The notes beneath the pieces were generated by a model that was not told the DNA's origin, did not search any database, and saw nothing but the letters and a program-made list of their open reading frames with translations. A stretch of DNA of 64,000 nt from Epiperipatus broadwayi (lineage: Eukaryota; Onychophora; Udeonychophora; Euonychophora; Peripatidae): the NCBI GenBank assembly GCA_028023455.1, contig JAQFVV010012507.1:2245456-2309455 (forward strand), given 5' to 3'. Shown here one piece after another: positions 1-13,149 of this stretch. Both the position numbers and the translations under genes were made by a program. Positions within the stretch are counted from its first letter, which is position 1, and every line of letters begins with the position of its first letter.

Positions 1-900
1 TATATCGCAGCTAGGGCTGCATCATCATCATCGCTTTCATATATTCTAAAGCAATTTTTCAATGGAACAACTAAAAATTTCAACGTATAAATTTCATCGC
101 GTCTGGAATTAAAAGCTGGCATAGCTATCTTAAATGTATTATCGTCAATTTAATTCTAATCCGGAAGTAATTGTAATTGAAGTACTGGATTTAACATTTT
201 AATAAAATATGCATATATTCAAGAATTAATAATCTTCTTTAATGAAATCGTTTCGTCGTTCTTTTAATAGAATGCATTCTAAAAATAAAATAATAAAATA
301 TACAGATGAAAAAACTCATGGACTAAATTAATTCTTAAAAGGACAATTAACTAAGTGAACTTTTAAAAAGGTATTTAATAATTTTATATATATATGTGTG
401 ATGTGTGGATATACATTTTTGAGATTGATATATTTTTTTTTTTTTGTTTATTTTTATTTTTCATTGTAAAATGTAACGTTTGTGAATGATCAATTTAAGC
501 GTCTTGTTCTATTATAACATTAAACGTATAACAGATGATGTTTAAGATAAATATTTAAATAATTTTAAAATCTGAAAATATAATTTATAAGTTGAGGTAC
601 TATATATTAGTTATTATCTTTATATTATAACTATTAGGCAGAAATATGTCTTTATATATTTATGGTTTATATTAATATTGAAACATTAATATTATTTAAA
701 GTCAAACGATAACATAAAATAAAGATGTGCTATTTATTTTTATAAATAATGCCTTTGTAATTATTTAAAGATCTCATTGATTAGTATGATTTTAGATTTG
801 TTTTATATAAAGCTAGCTGGGAGGGCAATTTAAACAATTTATTAAAATATAATTGGAACAAGTTTGTTTTTCTTCATTCTTTAATATAAATGGAATAACT
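1..900. other. AT-rich DNA without recognised gene
   Basis: Apart from poly-T and AT microsatellite patches I see no open frame, RNA gene or element end here. The first 150 bases are somewhat richer in GC but hold no supported feature. Confidence 0.5.
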
Positions 901-908
901 CATATACA

Positions 909-1125
909 TTCCATTATATTTAACTTGCTTAATTATGAGCTACCATATAGTTTCCATTGTATTATTTATATAACCGGGATAATTTTGTCTTTCTTCAATT
1001 TAAATGGAATGTAGCAAGTACGATCCATTACATTTGGCTTACCCAAACATGGGCTACCTTAAGTTCCATTACATTTGGAGCATCCAAGTGAGGCTCTGAA
1101 TTATAGGTTCCATTACAATATATAT
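909..1125 (+). repeat. Degenerate tandem repeat, about 41-44 bp unit
   Basis: The core TTCCATTACATTTGG or a close variant recurs at 909, 952, 1023, 1064 and 1108. GGGCTACC/GAGCTACC-type blocks follow in several units. Spacing is 41-44 bp, with one longer gap between the second and third copies. The array runs into an AT microsatellite at about 1120-1142. Confidence 0.6.
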
Positions 1126-1144
1126 ATATATATATATATATACA

Positions 1145-4100
1145 ATTGAGGTATTCCCATTTGTGCTTTTATGCTTATAGAAAGTAATGTAAGTATAAAG
1201 TATAGCATTAGAATCCCAGAATTAGGCTGTTTTATAATGTTTTCTAGTTAATGGATATATACAGCAAATGCTGGTGGTCTCAACTTAGTTCAAGTTCTAT
1301 CATTTCATCAACTTCAGATGAGCAATCAGAGTCTATTGCCCACACATTTAGTTGTAAAATGTAGAGAAGCCTTCTCACTTCTTTGGGAATTTAAACTTGA
1401 ATTTCATGGAAATTAGTTGCAACTGCCTTGCCTTTGAAATTGACTAAAATTTTTACACACTAATTTCTGTTAAACTGAACCACTATTTATATCATAGGAT
1501 GATTAATCATAAGATTTTCCCTTTTCAGTTAATAAAAACAAGATAAGAATTAAGTTATCTTTATTCTATTTAAAAATTTTTTTTTCATCAAAAACAAAAA
1601 TGTGTTTTGATTTAAAAAAATTTTTCTTAATCTTTTAAGTAAAAACAGATTAGACTTTTTAATTATCTGTTTATTTTTTAAAAAAAAAAAAACCTGAAAC
1701 AATTACTTTAGACAAAAATAGCTTGCTTTGTTATATCAAAAATGTAGATTTTTTTAATTTATTAAATAGCCATCTTTTTATAATTTCAAATAGTTTGTAG
1801 TCCTTCAAAAAATATTAATTTTATAATTATTCAGTCTTTATTTAAATGATCATAAACTCAAATTTTGTCTGTTCATTTCTACTTCTTGTTTTAAGCTTTA
1901 AATATGTAGGCAGTTGTGTGCCATGAGAATTCATCTCAATATATACATATATAGCATATTGTGGGTAAATCATTGATAAATATGATGTCCATATTCAAAT
2001 CTAGGTTAAATAAAACATGAATTTTTATTTAGATTCCAAACAGCAGTAGGATTTTTGTTTTCAGATATTTTTTCCATATCTGACATATTCAAATTTATTT
2101 GTATATGTGTATTTATTTATTATTAGGTAAAAGATAAAATAAAAATGGAAACTTCACCACTTACTCGTTCTCAAGGACAATTGAGTAATGATTTTTTTCT
2201 GTTTTTCTAATAGTGCATGTGGAAAGGGGATTGTTTAAAAAGGTTTGCTCTACAATGGATTATTTAAAAACAATTTTACCCTTTAATTTATTGTGTGTGT
2301 GTGGGTTTTTTTTTTTTTGCTAAAAATATTCTGCAAACACAAAAGGGTTAACAGTGAAAGTAATCTACTTTTTCTTTTTATGATTTTTTTAAAAAAAATA
2401 TTTAAACTGTCATTATCATTATAAATTAAACTTCATCTTATGTCATTATTTTTGTCATCTATGATATCTTCCATCATTTAACTCGAAGACTAATAACCTC
2501 AATTATTCATCTAAATTATGATTAAAATTTGCGTTGTAAATCCTCTGAGATTTCATCTTTTAAATTCTTTTTTGAGTTTCTTTATATGTATATAAATTTT
2601 AATACTTTATAAAATACCAAGTGTAGAAAAATGACCACGATGACAGTAGGAAGAATTATAGTTAGACGCTCTGGTAGTTTTAGCACAGTGGAGTGATTAT
2701 CAACTGAGTAAGACAAAAAAATAATCTCAATCTGGTCAATTGAATGTAACTTTTATTCTCAACTAGTACTTAAGTGCTAAAACACCACACAACTTTTCCA
2801 TACCAGTTAATCTAAAAAGCACTGCAACTTTATCACTCTTGGGAAGTGGTGGAGGTCATATATAGAATGGAAATATAACTACGGTAATCGCAATCTTCTT
2901 TTATTTTTAAAATATTTCTAATAAGAATTTTAACAATTTTTAAACAGAGGTATAATTTTGTTTTAAATTTAACTTAACCGGCATATTAATTAAATAATAG
3001 TGCACATTTACAGAATAGATTAGTACTTTATACTTCACCGATTTATTTTTATTTTTAACATCTATGTATTTTATATGTTAATGTGTATATTTTATTTTAA
3101 GAAATGTACACAATTCTTTAATGAAAATATATAAAATAATAATAACAAATAACTAAATAATATAATTTTATTATTATTAAACATTATTATGTTTACATTA
3201 TTATGTTTATATGTGGAATTATAAAATCTTTAATGACTTAATTATAACTACACGTATATCCATAACTATTATGGCAAATAAAAGCATACCAATTTATATT
3301 ATTATTATTATTTGTTAAAAAATTGAATACATATTATTATTTTTAGTTTTTTCTTTTCAATTACTTATAGTTACTTTCATCTTTTAGTATTTTTTTTGCT
3401 AATTACATATTTCAATATATGTAATCTTTCCTTAACACTGGAATGAAATTGCTGTAAAATTTTTGAAGTGTGAAACTGTTATACTGGGGAATAGGGATGG
3501 ATAAGAGAAACAAATAATTTATACAATCAAATATAGATGAGAATACCAAAATTTATAAAAAAAAATTAAATGTAACAATACAAAGTTATTACTACAATAT
3601 TATGAAAATGAAGCATTATAAAAATACTTGTTTTAGAAACATAGAATACAAAATATTTGGAACACATAATGTAGACTTACGTGTCAGTTGGAGCATTTTG
3701 TGGTAAAACAACTCTAAACAGACTTCAAATCTAGACTTGGCAAAACTTGAACATTGTTTTATATTTAAGTCAGATGTTTTTTTTTTTTTTTTCAAGTAGG
3801 TGATTGATAGCCAATCCAAGTAATATTGGATGAAAATAAGTATTGATCTATTCTTAGCTCTATGGTAAAACGAAATTGGAAAACTATTCACAGTTTTCTA
3901 GCAAATGTGCTGAGTGGTGACTTCTTTGTTATTGTTTTTTAATGATTTGCAATGAGCTATTTAAATTCTTATTTACCTCATAAATTATTATATTTTTATA
4001 TATTTAATTACAGTTAATGGATTTTATAAAATTATTACTTTTCTTCTATTTTTATTTTATTTATTTTTCTGGAACAATCTTAAGTTTTAAATTATAAATT

Positions 4101-4600
4101 ACTAGTACAGTTTCATGATTTTCTCATTTTTGTTACGTATTGTAAATTATAATTACATGTTCCTCATTCTCTCCTTGTTCTTCAATGAAATTTACCAATC
4201 TTATATATATATTATATTAAGTTTGGGAATTAAATATTTTCTTAATATATATAAAATTAAGGGCGTGCAAGCTATATATATATATATGTTATGTGACATC
4301 TGACTTTCTATATATATATATATAGTAACGATATATAAATATACCGTTACATTAAATTAAAATAAAAATTTTAAATTCGCAAATAAAAATAAATTTATTA
4401 AAAAGTAAAAGCTAAAAAAATTAAAGAGTTGTTCAATATATATATCCGCACAGGTGCAAAACTTTACAAGTATTTTTTTTTTTTTTTTTTTGATTAAAAA
4501 AAAGTGTTTGAAAGTATTTTTTTATAAAAAGAAAAGTACAAGACATAAAAATAAAATATTTTTGTGAAAAGATTTATATATTTTTTTGTAAATGGAAATG
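1145..4600. other. AT-rich DNA without recognised gene
   Basis: It holds poly-T/poly-A runs, TA microsatellites (for example 4275-4323) and short chance open frames with low-complexity translations. At 2675-2790 there is a weak inverted repeat around TTTTAGCAC that may be a MITE relic. Nothing else could be supported. Confidence 0.5.
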
Positions 4601-4628
4601 ATTGTTTTATAAATTAATTGAAAAACAA

Positions 4629-4680
4629 ACTAGCCCGTGGGGCTCTTATATAATTAAAAAGTCAGAGGGAAAGATATAGA
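4629..4680 (-). mobile_element. Helitron-like 3' terminus
   Basis: Read on the minus strand, the segment ends with a short hairpin GCCC-CAC-GGGC overlapping CTAG and followed by T. This is the layout of Helitron 3' ends (hairpin, CTRR, then T target). The matching 5' end (TC...) was not identified, so element length is unknown; it may reach into the direct repeat at 4682-4745. Confidence 0.4.
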
Positions 4681-4681
4681 T

Positions 4682-4745
4682 AAGAGAATAAAATGGACCC
4701 TAATGACCAATGGACGCACCAAGAGAATAAAATGGACCCTAATGA
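4682..4745 (+). repeat. Direct repeat, 25 bp identical, 39 bp apart
   Basis: AAGAGAATAAAATGGACCC and the following TAATGA occur at 4682-4706 and again at 4721-4745 without change. It is a local tandem duplication beside the Helitron-like terminus. Confidence 0.85.
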
Positions 4746-4791
4746 AAATGATGGATTAGTGATGTTTTGTTCGTGGAATCCATAGGATCAT

Positions 4792-4823
4792 TATAAAAGG
4801 AAAACGATTCAAATTAAAACAGT
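4792..4823 (+). promoter_or_regulatory. Possible TATA box and initiator
   Basis: TATAAAAGG lies at 4792-4800 and an initiator-like ACAGTT at 4819-4824, about 28 bp downstream, which is the usual spacing. It sits at the upstream edge of a segment (about 4800-5011) visibly less AT-rich than its surroundings. The match may be chance in such AT-rich DNA. Confidence 0.35.
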
Positions 4824-4918
4824 TCCAGACAGTGACAGCTTGATCGTTTTTGAGAGGTGTGATAGGATGCACATATCCTCTCTCAATTATTTAAAAATGA
4901 AATGACTGTGATACCAGA

Positions 4919-5011
4919 ATGGAACCAGCTAAAGCCACTTTTCAAATACCAGACCGGTCTTCCACTGGGGACATCGAGGGAATTGGCACCAAGAACCATG
5001 ACTCTTCTACT
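4919..5011 (+). CDS. Candidate first coding exon of a small gene, unknown product
   Basis: From ATG at 4919, 31 codons run to a strong donor, ACT|GTAAGC at 5011/5012. The peptide starts MEPAKATFQIPDRSS and ends TKNHDSST; no family is recognised. A TATA-like box lies 120 bp upstream and a short upstream ORF (start 4870) ends at 4908. A second ATG at 4902 opens a different frame (MTVIPEWNQLK...) that also reaches the donor, so the frame is not certain. The intron would be phase 0 for the 4919 start. A good acceptor at 5391 continues this frame for another 29 codons. A non-coding RNA exon or a transposon-borne promoter exon are alternatives. Confidence 0.3.
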
Positions 5012-5391
5012 GTAAGCTATTGAACTGAACAATTTTAAAATTTAAAGTAATTAAGAACTTTCATCAAGATTTGACAATTTTAATAAACAAACTAAATCTA
5101 ATTTTTGTAAAATGAACTATAATCTGACTTTTCCAAATCAATTATTGTTTAATTTTTTTACATTTTAATTTGCTAAAAAAATCATTTCCACTTTTATTTT
5201 ATTTCTTTTAATATTTATTTGTATAAATTAATTAAAAGCATTAAATTTAAGTGGGCATAGATGCTTGCATGGATTCGTTCACATTTAATTATGTTTTTGT
5301 TTTCATATTTGATCAAAATATATATACATTCAATAAATAATGATATCTTACGTTGAATATCTAAAATGTATTTATTCGGGTGTCTTTTTAG

Positions 5392-5481
5392 TTATTGGTG
5401 TCAATGCGGCATCTTATGATGAATGCCATTGGGGTTCTTGTGAATTCCCTCTGCAATTACATCAATGACCTTATATTTTGA
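5392..5481 (+). CDS. Candidate second exon of the same small gene
   Basis: A polypyrimidine acceptor (tgtctttttag) ends at 5391. In phase 0 with the candidate first exon, the frame reads LLVSMRHLMMNAIGV and ends with stop TGA at 5479-5481, giving a 60-residue product. The second half is hydrophobic and could form one membrane segment. No family is recognised and no AATAAA signal was seen close downstream. Another frame of the same segment also reads as plausible protein, which lowers confidence. Confidence 0.25.
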   Translation, partial: LLVSMRHLMMNAIGVLVNSLCNYINDLIF

Positions 5482-6700
5482 TCATTTATGTTTATTTTGA
5501 AATGTTTTTGAGCGTGTAATCTGTGTAGTTGATCTATGCTCAACATTAAAAAAAACAAACAAACTTTTATAAATCCATCTTTGCGAATTTATATAAATGT
5601 TAAATTTCAGTCAGGCGTGAATGGCTATATAGATTTGTAAAGTTATATTAGGGGAGGGTAATCTTAGGTTATTTGTTCTGTAGTTGAATTAGGTCAATGG
5701 ATTGGATATAATGGTTTAATTAGTAGATGTAGTATGAGATTCGCTACGGGCAGAATCACTTTATATGCTGTACACTCCCTGTTTGCCTATGGAATGGGAT
5801 GGTAAGATGGGAACCGCACTCCCTTCCTATGGATTTTTTTTTATTGCTCTTCTTGTCTGGTAGATGTAGTATTCCTATCTGGACAATAGTCAATTTTTTC
5901 TCTTAACCTATTTTGTGCTGCCATATTCATGTTACATTGAATACATCAATGTATCAGATGGATTGACGCCAGTTTGAATGCGAACTTTTGGCCTAAGGTT
6001 AAATAATGGATAGAATATTTTCTTTTCAAATGCAAATGTATTCAGTTTATTCATATTCGACAATCTTAAAATAAATATAAATTTCATCTGTGTGGATGAT
6101 TTAAAATCTTAAAATAATAATTTAAATTAAAAGTTAATATTAAAAGCTAAATAATAAATGTTATTCCTCAAATTTTAAATGATTATATATGTGCGTAAAT
6201 AAATATTGTTTGTGTGTTAATTACTGGCAGTGGCTTTTATTTTTTTTTATATTTAAGATATGAAATGAATTAAAGATATATATTATTATCTCAGTGTCTC
6301 CACTGAGCTAGTGACTTGGGCTAATGGTCCAAATATAAAATAAAGTGGGATCTTAACTTACATATCTGCCTACTATATAAATTTTTCTAGGTTCAAATGC
6401 CTAGATGGCGCCCTTGTAGTGCAGATACGGTAAGATTTGATTTTTCCCTTTCCTTTTGGACCGTTATAATATATATGTATAAACAAATACACATATAAAT
6501 TATAAATTTTTCAATTTATTTTTTATTTACTTAAAGATAATCTAAAAGTAGTTCAAAAAAACATTATTAAATTTGGCAGAGAAGAACATTAAAAATCTAC
6601 ATATAAACAAATATTATTTTTGTTATAGACGTTGACTTGACATATCCTTGAGGTATCTGGAAAAAGCAAATTAATAACTATTCCAGTGGAGATATATTAA
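5482..6700. other. Intergenic or intronic, no recognised gene
   Basis: No open frame of note. The segment 5730-5830 is less AT-rich but has no recognisable signature. At 6387-6414 lies a 28-base motif (CTAGGTTCAAATGCC...) nearly repeated at 29869-29896, probably from a shared dispersed repeat. Confidence 0.5.
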
Positions 6701-7315
6701 TTGCACATTTTATATAAAATCATTAGTCTGAAATGAAAAATATTGTAAGGACTGTTTAGTGGTATGCTACGATTAACCAAACAGGAAGATAAATTTATTG
6801 CCAAATAAGAAGGGTGGTAGAGGAAAATATTTAAATATCATAAGATTTTGAGGTCAGATAAATGGCTTGTAATAAAAAGAATAAAGAAAGTGCATATTCC
6901 AGAAGTATATATTGTTTTAGATTTCAGCATAAGAATTAGTTTCTGTAAATGATAAATTGGTGGTGAGTAAACTGAAAAGAAGCTACAGTATTGAAGAATT
7001 GACTATATTGATTTAATTGCAGGTTTTATATAAAATCATTCTAATTAAATCAAAAATATTGTAAATATTGTTTTGTGAGATGCTACAGTTATCCAACTAA
7101 AGGATAAGATAAACTTATTGCCAAATAAGTAGGGTGGGGTAAATATTAGGATGTTCAGGGCAGATAAATAGCTTGTGATAAAAAGTGTAAAGAAAATACA
7201 AATTCTGGAGCTAAATATTGTTTTAGATCCCAGAACAGAAAATGCTTTATAATAGTTCATAGTAAATGATAAACTAGTGGTGAGTAAGTTTACATCATGC
7301 AGTAATATTGATAGT
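6701..7315 (+). repeat. Diverged tandem duplication, about 316 bp unit
   Basis: Two consecutive copies (6701-7016 and 7017 to about 7315) share long blocks: TTTTATATAAAATCATT near the start, TTATTGCCAAATAAG, then AGGGTGG, AATTGTTTTAGAT-type sequence, and GGTGGTGAGTAA near the end. Divergence is moderate, so the duplication is old. Stops interrupt all frames; the source element was not recognised. Confidence 0.75.
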
Positions 7316-7319
7316 AAAA

Positions 7320-7990
7320 TAGAAAATGATTATGAAAAATGGAAAAGATATAGAAACATGTAATGTTTCAGGAAGGAAATATAATTTTAATTTGATAATA
7401 TTCTGATTCATAATCGATGTAAAAGTACTAATGAGATTGCATGAACTTCTTTTAGTATTGATATGATTTAAATCATAATGTAGCATCTACAAAAAAAAAA
7501 ATATTTTGAAAAAGAATAAGAAATGAGATTAAAAGAAATTAAACAAGTATATATAAATAATTGGATTGATAATACAATTTGAGAATTTATACATTCTGTA
7601 TTTAAGTGCTTGGTCTTTATTAGTTAATTATTAATATAATTAAAAATATTAAATATGACTTATAACTGTAGTAGTCTGTGAACTAGTTAAAAAGAAGATA
7701 ATCTAGGGGAGCAGATATCATATAAAATGAATTCAGGAGTTCACCTTCCTATTAAGGAAGGAGAAAATTTAAAAAAAAAAATTAAGAAAATTTTTGTGTC
7801 CAAAATGTTTAAAAGGCATGTTTTTGGTTTCAAATTTTGGAGTTATATTCATTGCTAAATGAAATTAAAAATTGTTAAATATATTCTGTTCTTGTGTGTT
7901 TTTTTTAATAAATTGATTTCAGTTATTGGAAGAATGAACAGATTTTTTTTTTTTTTAGATTTTAATTTTTTCATTCTGTGAAATATTAGA
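7320..7990. other. AT-rich DNA without recognised gene
   Basis: Only short chance open frames and A/T homopolymers are seen before the trinucleotide array. Confidence 0.5.
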
Positions 7991-7991
7991 T

Positions 7992-8470
<479 letters not shown>

Positions 8471-8621
8471 GTGTTTGATCAATAAATTAGATAAATAGAT
8501 AAGAAGTGGATAAGGTTTTGATGAAATAAGTAGATTCAACATTTGTTGCTTAGATATTGAAATTGCATAAATCAAAATGTGCACAATTAATAAATGTTAT
8601 TTAAGTAGACTAAAATACAAA

Positions 8622-8692
8622 AGGATCAGGAGAAAGAAAAGTATATATATATATATAGGATCAGGAGAAAGAAAAGTATATATATATATATA
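8622..8692 (+). repeat. Tandem duplication of a 35-bp unit
   Basis: AGGATCAGGAGAAAGAAAAG followed by a TA run occurs twice in immediate succession (8622-8656 and 8657-8692). Confidence 0.9.
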
Positions 8693-8699
8693 TTGTCAG

Positions 8700-10590
8700 A
8701 AAATATTGCCTGAATAAAAAGTTGTGAAAGATAAAAGGCTAAATTGAGAATATTATATTATGAAGTAAAAGACTGAAATGAAAATATTATATTTCTGAAT
8801 ATGAAATATCTCATTTTATTTTAATTCTCTTAATTGAATGTTGTTAAAAAAAGAGAGATTTGAAAGTACAAATTCTTAATTTTACCAATATCATAGGCAT
8901 TGAAAGAAATTATAAATAATGAAAATATTTAATATATATATATATATATACACATTGAATCAAAAAAATAAATAATGAAATGTCAAAATATAAAGATTGA
9001 AAAAATGAATAAATAAAAAAAGCTGGTTCTATAATTGCCTATTCAATATCATTATATACAATAAAAATTGAGAAGCATGTTAATCGACCTTGTGATTATA
9101 ATATTATATTTTCATGTATTATGAAATATTTTTAAGCAAAATTTTTCTAGTGGTATTATGTTAATAGGAAACCATGATTCTTTCCCTTACAGTGAATTTG
9201 GAATAATAATAGTCATATATAAACCAATTAATTGAAGTATTCATATTATTATTAAATGTGGCAACACCATATTGAAGTTTCTAGTGCATTTTAGCATCTG
9301 AATCCCTCTTTCTTCAAAAGCTACACAAATATTTAAACATGTATTTATTTAAATTTATAATCATTCATATCAAAAGTTGGTTAATGGGTTTTTTATAGAT
9401 GATATTCAAAATATTAAGAATATTCTTTAAATCATTCTTTGGATTGGTAATTAAAAGTGCATAATATAGAAATTGATACTTTTTTATGGTTTTTCTAATT
9501 TTTATTTTAATCAGTTCAAGATAAGCCAATTTATCATAGTATATTGTGTTTGTTTCATGGAGTCTTCTATAAATTATTAAAAATCTATCATGAAAATCAG
9601 TTTTCATTGAAATGCCTTGAATTTACCACCATCATGATTCAGTTATATAAACTTCTAGGGACAATTAGAATTTTTAAGTATTATAATAATTATTTGCTAA
9701 TTGAGTAAAAATGCTATGACTAAAATTATTGTGTGACTAAATAGACATGTCAGATCACACTTTTTGTCACTATTTGTAAAATCATGCAAAATTTCAGCAT
9801 CTTTGATTTGAGCTCACATATTCAGTAAAATTCTTAAAGTAACTTTTGCAGCAGTGAATAAAATAATATTCTATGATAATTACTTAAGTCTTTTTTATTA
9901 TTGGGAACAACAAAAAACATTTTTATGATCAAACTGCCAAACTTTTTGGGTTCTTATAAAAACTTCCAATAGTTTTGAAAGTAATATTTCACTAGTTTAT
10001 TTTAAAAATTTATGTAGGATTTTATTAGCATCTTCATCTTTTTCATTATTTTAAATTAATCAAACTGGATGTCTCTGACAAAATCTCAGGTTGATGGGCA
10101 ATTATACAGGTAGAATATCATTAATCTGTAATTATTATTTAAAAACTTCTAATTTCAAAAGTGATATTTAATTAATTTATTTATTGTAAAAAATAATTTA
10201 TATAAACATTTATAAACAAAATTAAAAGAAAAAACAATTTAGTAAATATTTATATATTAATAAGCCTAATTGCAATGATCTGCCTGTTTGTTTTTTCTCT
10301 ATTTTGGCTCTGTTTAGACTTACAGATATATAATCTGCCATATTTGAAAATTTTACAATTCTGATAAAAAAAAAAAAAACTATGGAAATAGGTATTTTGT
10401 ATTAATGGTATTTTATGTCATTAAATTCTTTCTTTTGAATTCCCATTTCACCAAGGGAAAGTTTGTGAAAAAATTACCCATTTCAATTCAAATTATCATT
10501 ATTATCATAGAAAAACATGCCATATACTGATTTTAGTAATTAATCCGATAATTAAACTTATTTTTTAAAGATCTATATATAATTTCAAGC
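8700..10590. other. AT-rich DNA without recognised gene
   Basis: An 80-codon minus-strand open frame at 9365-9607 has unusually varied composition for this window but no recognised domain; it could be a transposon scrap. No other supported feature. Confidence 0.45.
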
Positions 10591-10599
10591 TGTCTTAAA

Positions 10600-13140
10600 A
10601 AAATCTAAAATGGCTGGAATTAAACAAAGCAATTAAAAATGAAGAACTTGAGATATTATCAGTAGTGGAAACACATCTAAGTGAAGAAGAAAAACCTACA
10701 CTGGAAGACTTGGTATGGCAGAGTGTAAATAGAAAAGAAAAAAGGGTGGTGGTAGGAGTTATGTCAAAAAGTATTTCAATATTGTTAAATGTCAAGGTTA
10801 GAAAGATAAGAATGGATGGTGGCTGTAGTGTATATCATAATAAATGCATAGTTAAGGATATACAGAGTTTCAAAAATAATAGGGGAAGAAAATAATGATT
10901 ATAGGGGATATGAATGGACATATTGAAGAAATTGATGATGTGGATAACATGAGTTGACAGCTTTTGAAAAGTTTTTGTCAGAGAGTGAATTTGAGCATTG
11001 AAAATTTATCAAATATTTCTGAGGCACAATACATATGATCTAAAAATAATATATTTCACCAATAGATTAATTATGTGTTAGTAGAAAAAGAAGGAATGTA
11101 TAAAGTACAGAAAATTCAAGTGTTTGATAATGAAGAGAGAGTATGTAATAGTGATCACAATTTCTTTTATAATAGAAATGATTAGTAGTGTGATGGATCA
11201 TAGTAATAAAAGTAGAAATGATAGAGAAGGATGTGGATGGGGAATGAATGATAAGAATAATTTAGAAAAATATAAAATAAAAGTAGAAGAAATCATGAAA
11301 GAGTTTATTGGGGATTGATGTGCTGAAGTAGAAAAAGTGGAACATAGGCTTAAGGTAGAATATTCACAAGAATAAAAGTAATAGAAAAGTGAGCTTTAGT
11401 AAATGTAAAAGAGAGGGGAAAAACATGTAGAGAATATAAAGATGCTATTAAAAACAAAGAAAGTGATAAAGATATTAATATTAAATGGGTAAAATATTTA
11501 AAATAAAAGAAGTTGGCTATAATAGATAATTATTGAGAGAGAGTGAAATTAAATAGTAAGTTTTTGGAAGATATTATTAAAAGTGGAAGAGATGGGAGCA
11601 AAAAATTTTGAAAATATAGTAAAAGAAGGAATATAGGGGAGAAATAAGTAGTTTACTAGGAGAATTAGAGACAATCTTAAATAAGTATAATGAATATAGA
11701 AAAGATGTATGTGAAAGACAGAGAGATAACAAACATAAAAGCATATAGTAATGGACATTTTATGTTTACAGAAAATGAATTGAATGAGGCAGGGAAGAAA
11801 TTGAAAAATGTGAAGGCAAGAGGTTTAAATGGACAGGCAGCAGAGATGGTAATGAATTTATAAAATAGGACAAAAATCTATTATGTTTTAATAAGATAGC
11901 ATAGAAGAGACAATTTTCAGATAGCTGGAATAATACAAGAGCAAGGATCATCAAGAGTTAAGAAATTATGGACTGATAGTGATAATGTCAATGTTATATA
12001 AAGTTTGTGCATATATAATGGCTAGAAGGGTCACAAAATGAATGGTAGAAAATAATATAGTGGGAGAAATGCAAGGAGGTTTTCAGTTGGATAGGTGTAT
12101 ATTGATAGTTTATTTGTAGTCACACAACTTATTGATATGAGTAGGAATACAGGTAGACAGTTATGTATAGTCTTTATAAATGTAATTAAACGTATGATAG
12201 TGTAAATAGAAATATATTGTGGGTAAGTTTAGTAAATTTGGAAATGAATGGAGCTTTGGTTGATATTATTAAGAGATTGTTTGAAAACAATTATATGTAT
12301 CAATTAGGAAATATAAGACTGTTAGAGTTAATGGGGTGGGGCTAAAGCAATGATGCCCTATGTCACCTACTTTGTTTTTGTTATATTTGAGAAAAATGGA
12401 GAGAGCAATATCAAGACTAGAAAGAGGGATAGAGATACCATCAATAGATGACAAGGGAGAATATATATTATTAGGTCTTTTATTTGCTGATGATGTATTT
12501 TTGTGCACAGAAAGTAGGGATAATATGGAAGTAATGCTGAAGTCATGGGTCAGAGTGGTGAAAAGATGAGGATTAAATTTAATGAAGTAAAATCGTAAGT
12601 AATGATGATAAATGCTGGGGAAAGAGAAGAGAAATAATTTTTATTGAGGGATATAAAGTTTAATGTGATGAATAGGTATAACTATTTGCGAAACATCTTA
12701 ACTAATCAGAGAAATTTCTAGAACAAATGGGAGAAAAAATTGATAAATGAAGCAAAGAAAAGAAGGGGACTGATAAAGAAATTAATAGTGTTTTCATATA
12801 ATAAATATGTAACTAGAATTGTATGGAAATGAATAGAAATAGCAGAGTTAACATATGGTAATGATATGTTATGTGTTAGTAAATGGGTGTTAGATTATTT
12901 AGAAAAAGTACAAAGAGAAATAGGAAGACCTACATTAGATGCAGATGTGTGGATAGCAAAAGAGGTAATTGAAGGAGGAATGGGATTGTCAAGGTTTTAT
13001 ATGAGGAATGCAAAAAGCAAAATGAAATTGTTCAGTGGATTGCGATTTATGAATAATAAGAGAATAACCAAAATTGTATTTAATTGGGTTGTGAGTAAAG
13101 GGCAGGCACAAGATGGGTTGGAAACATTGTGGTTTATTTA
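10600..13140 (+). mobile_element. Non-LTR retrotransposon, family 1 copy A (broken)
   Basis: This is a decayed LINE pol. Near 10615 a frame reads WLELNKAIKNEELEILSVVE followed by THL, the start of an apurinic-like endonuclease. At 10894 MIIGDMNGH matches the endonuclease GD(F/M)N motif, and NSDHNFF near 11145 matches its SDH motif. Reverse transcriptase follows: ELNEAGKKLKN-KARGL near 11780, a LKQ-CPMSPTLF block near 12345, and the catalytic FADDVFLC at 12484. A later thumb-like block ends near 13120. Stops and frameshifts occur throughout, so it is not functional. It lacks the zinc-knuckle tail present in copy B, being cut by the MITE-like insert at about 13150. Clade is uncertain; the FADD box and tail resemble the I/Ingi-like or RTE-like groups. 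Confidence 0.85.
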
Positions 13141-13149
13141 TCTTGGCCT

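Noticed and set aside
5392-5470. Another frame reads YDECHWGSCEFPLQLH, recalling the TGF-beta family C-x-G-x-C-x-FPL motif
   Set aside because: It has one extra residue in the motif, a stop directly after and no further cysteine-knot residues. The match is too short and probably chance.
9365-9607. 80-codon minus-strand frame with mixed composition
   Set aside because: No motif from LINE, transposase or host families could be identified with confidence.
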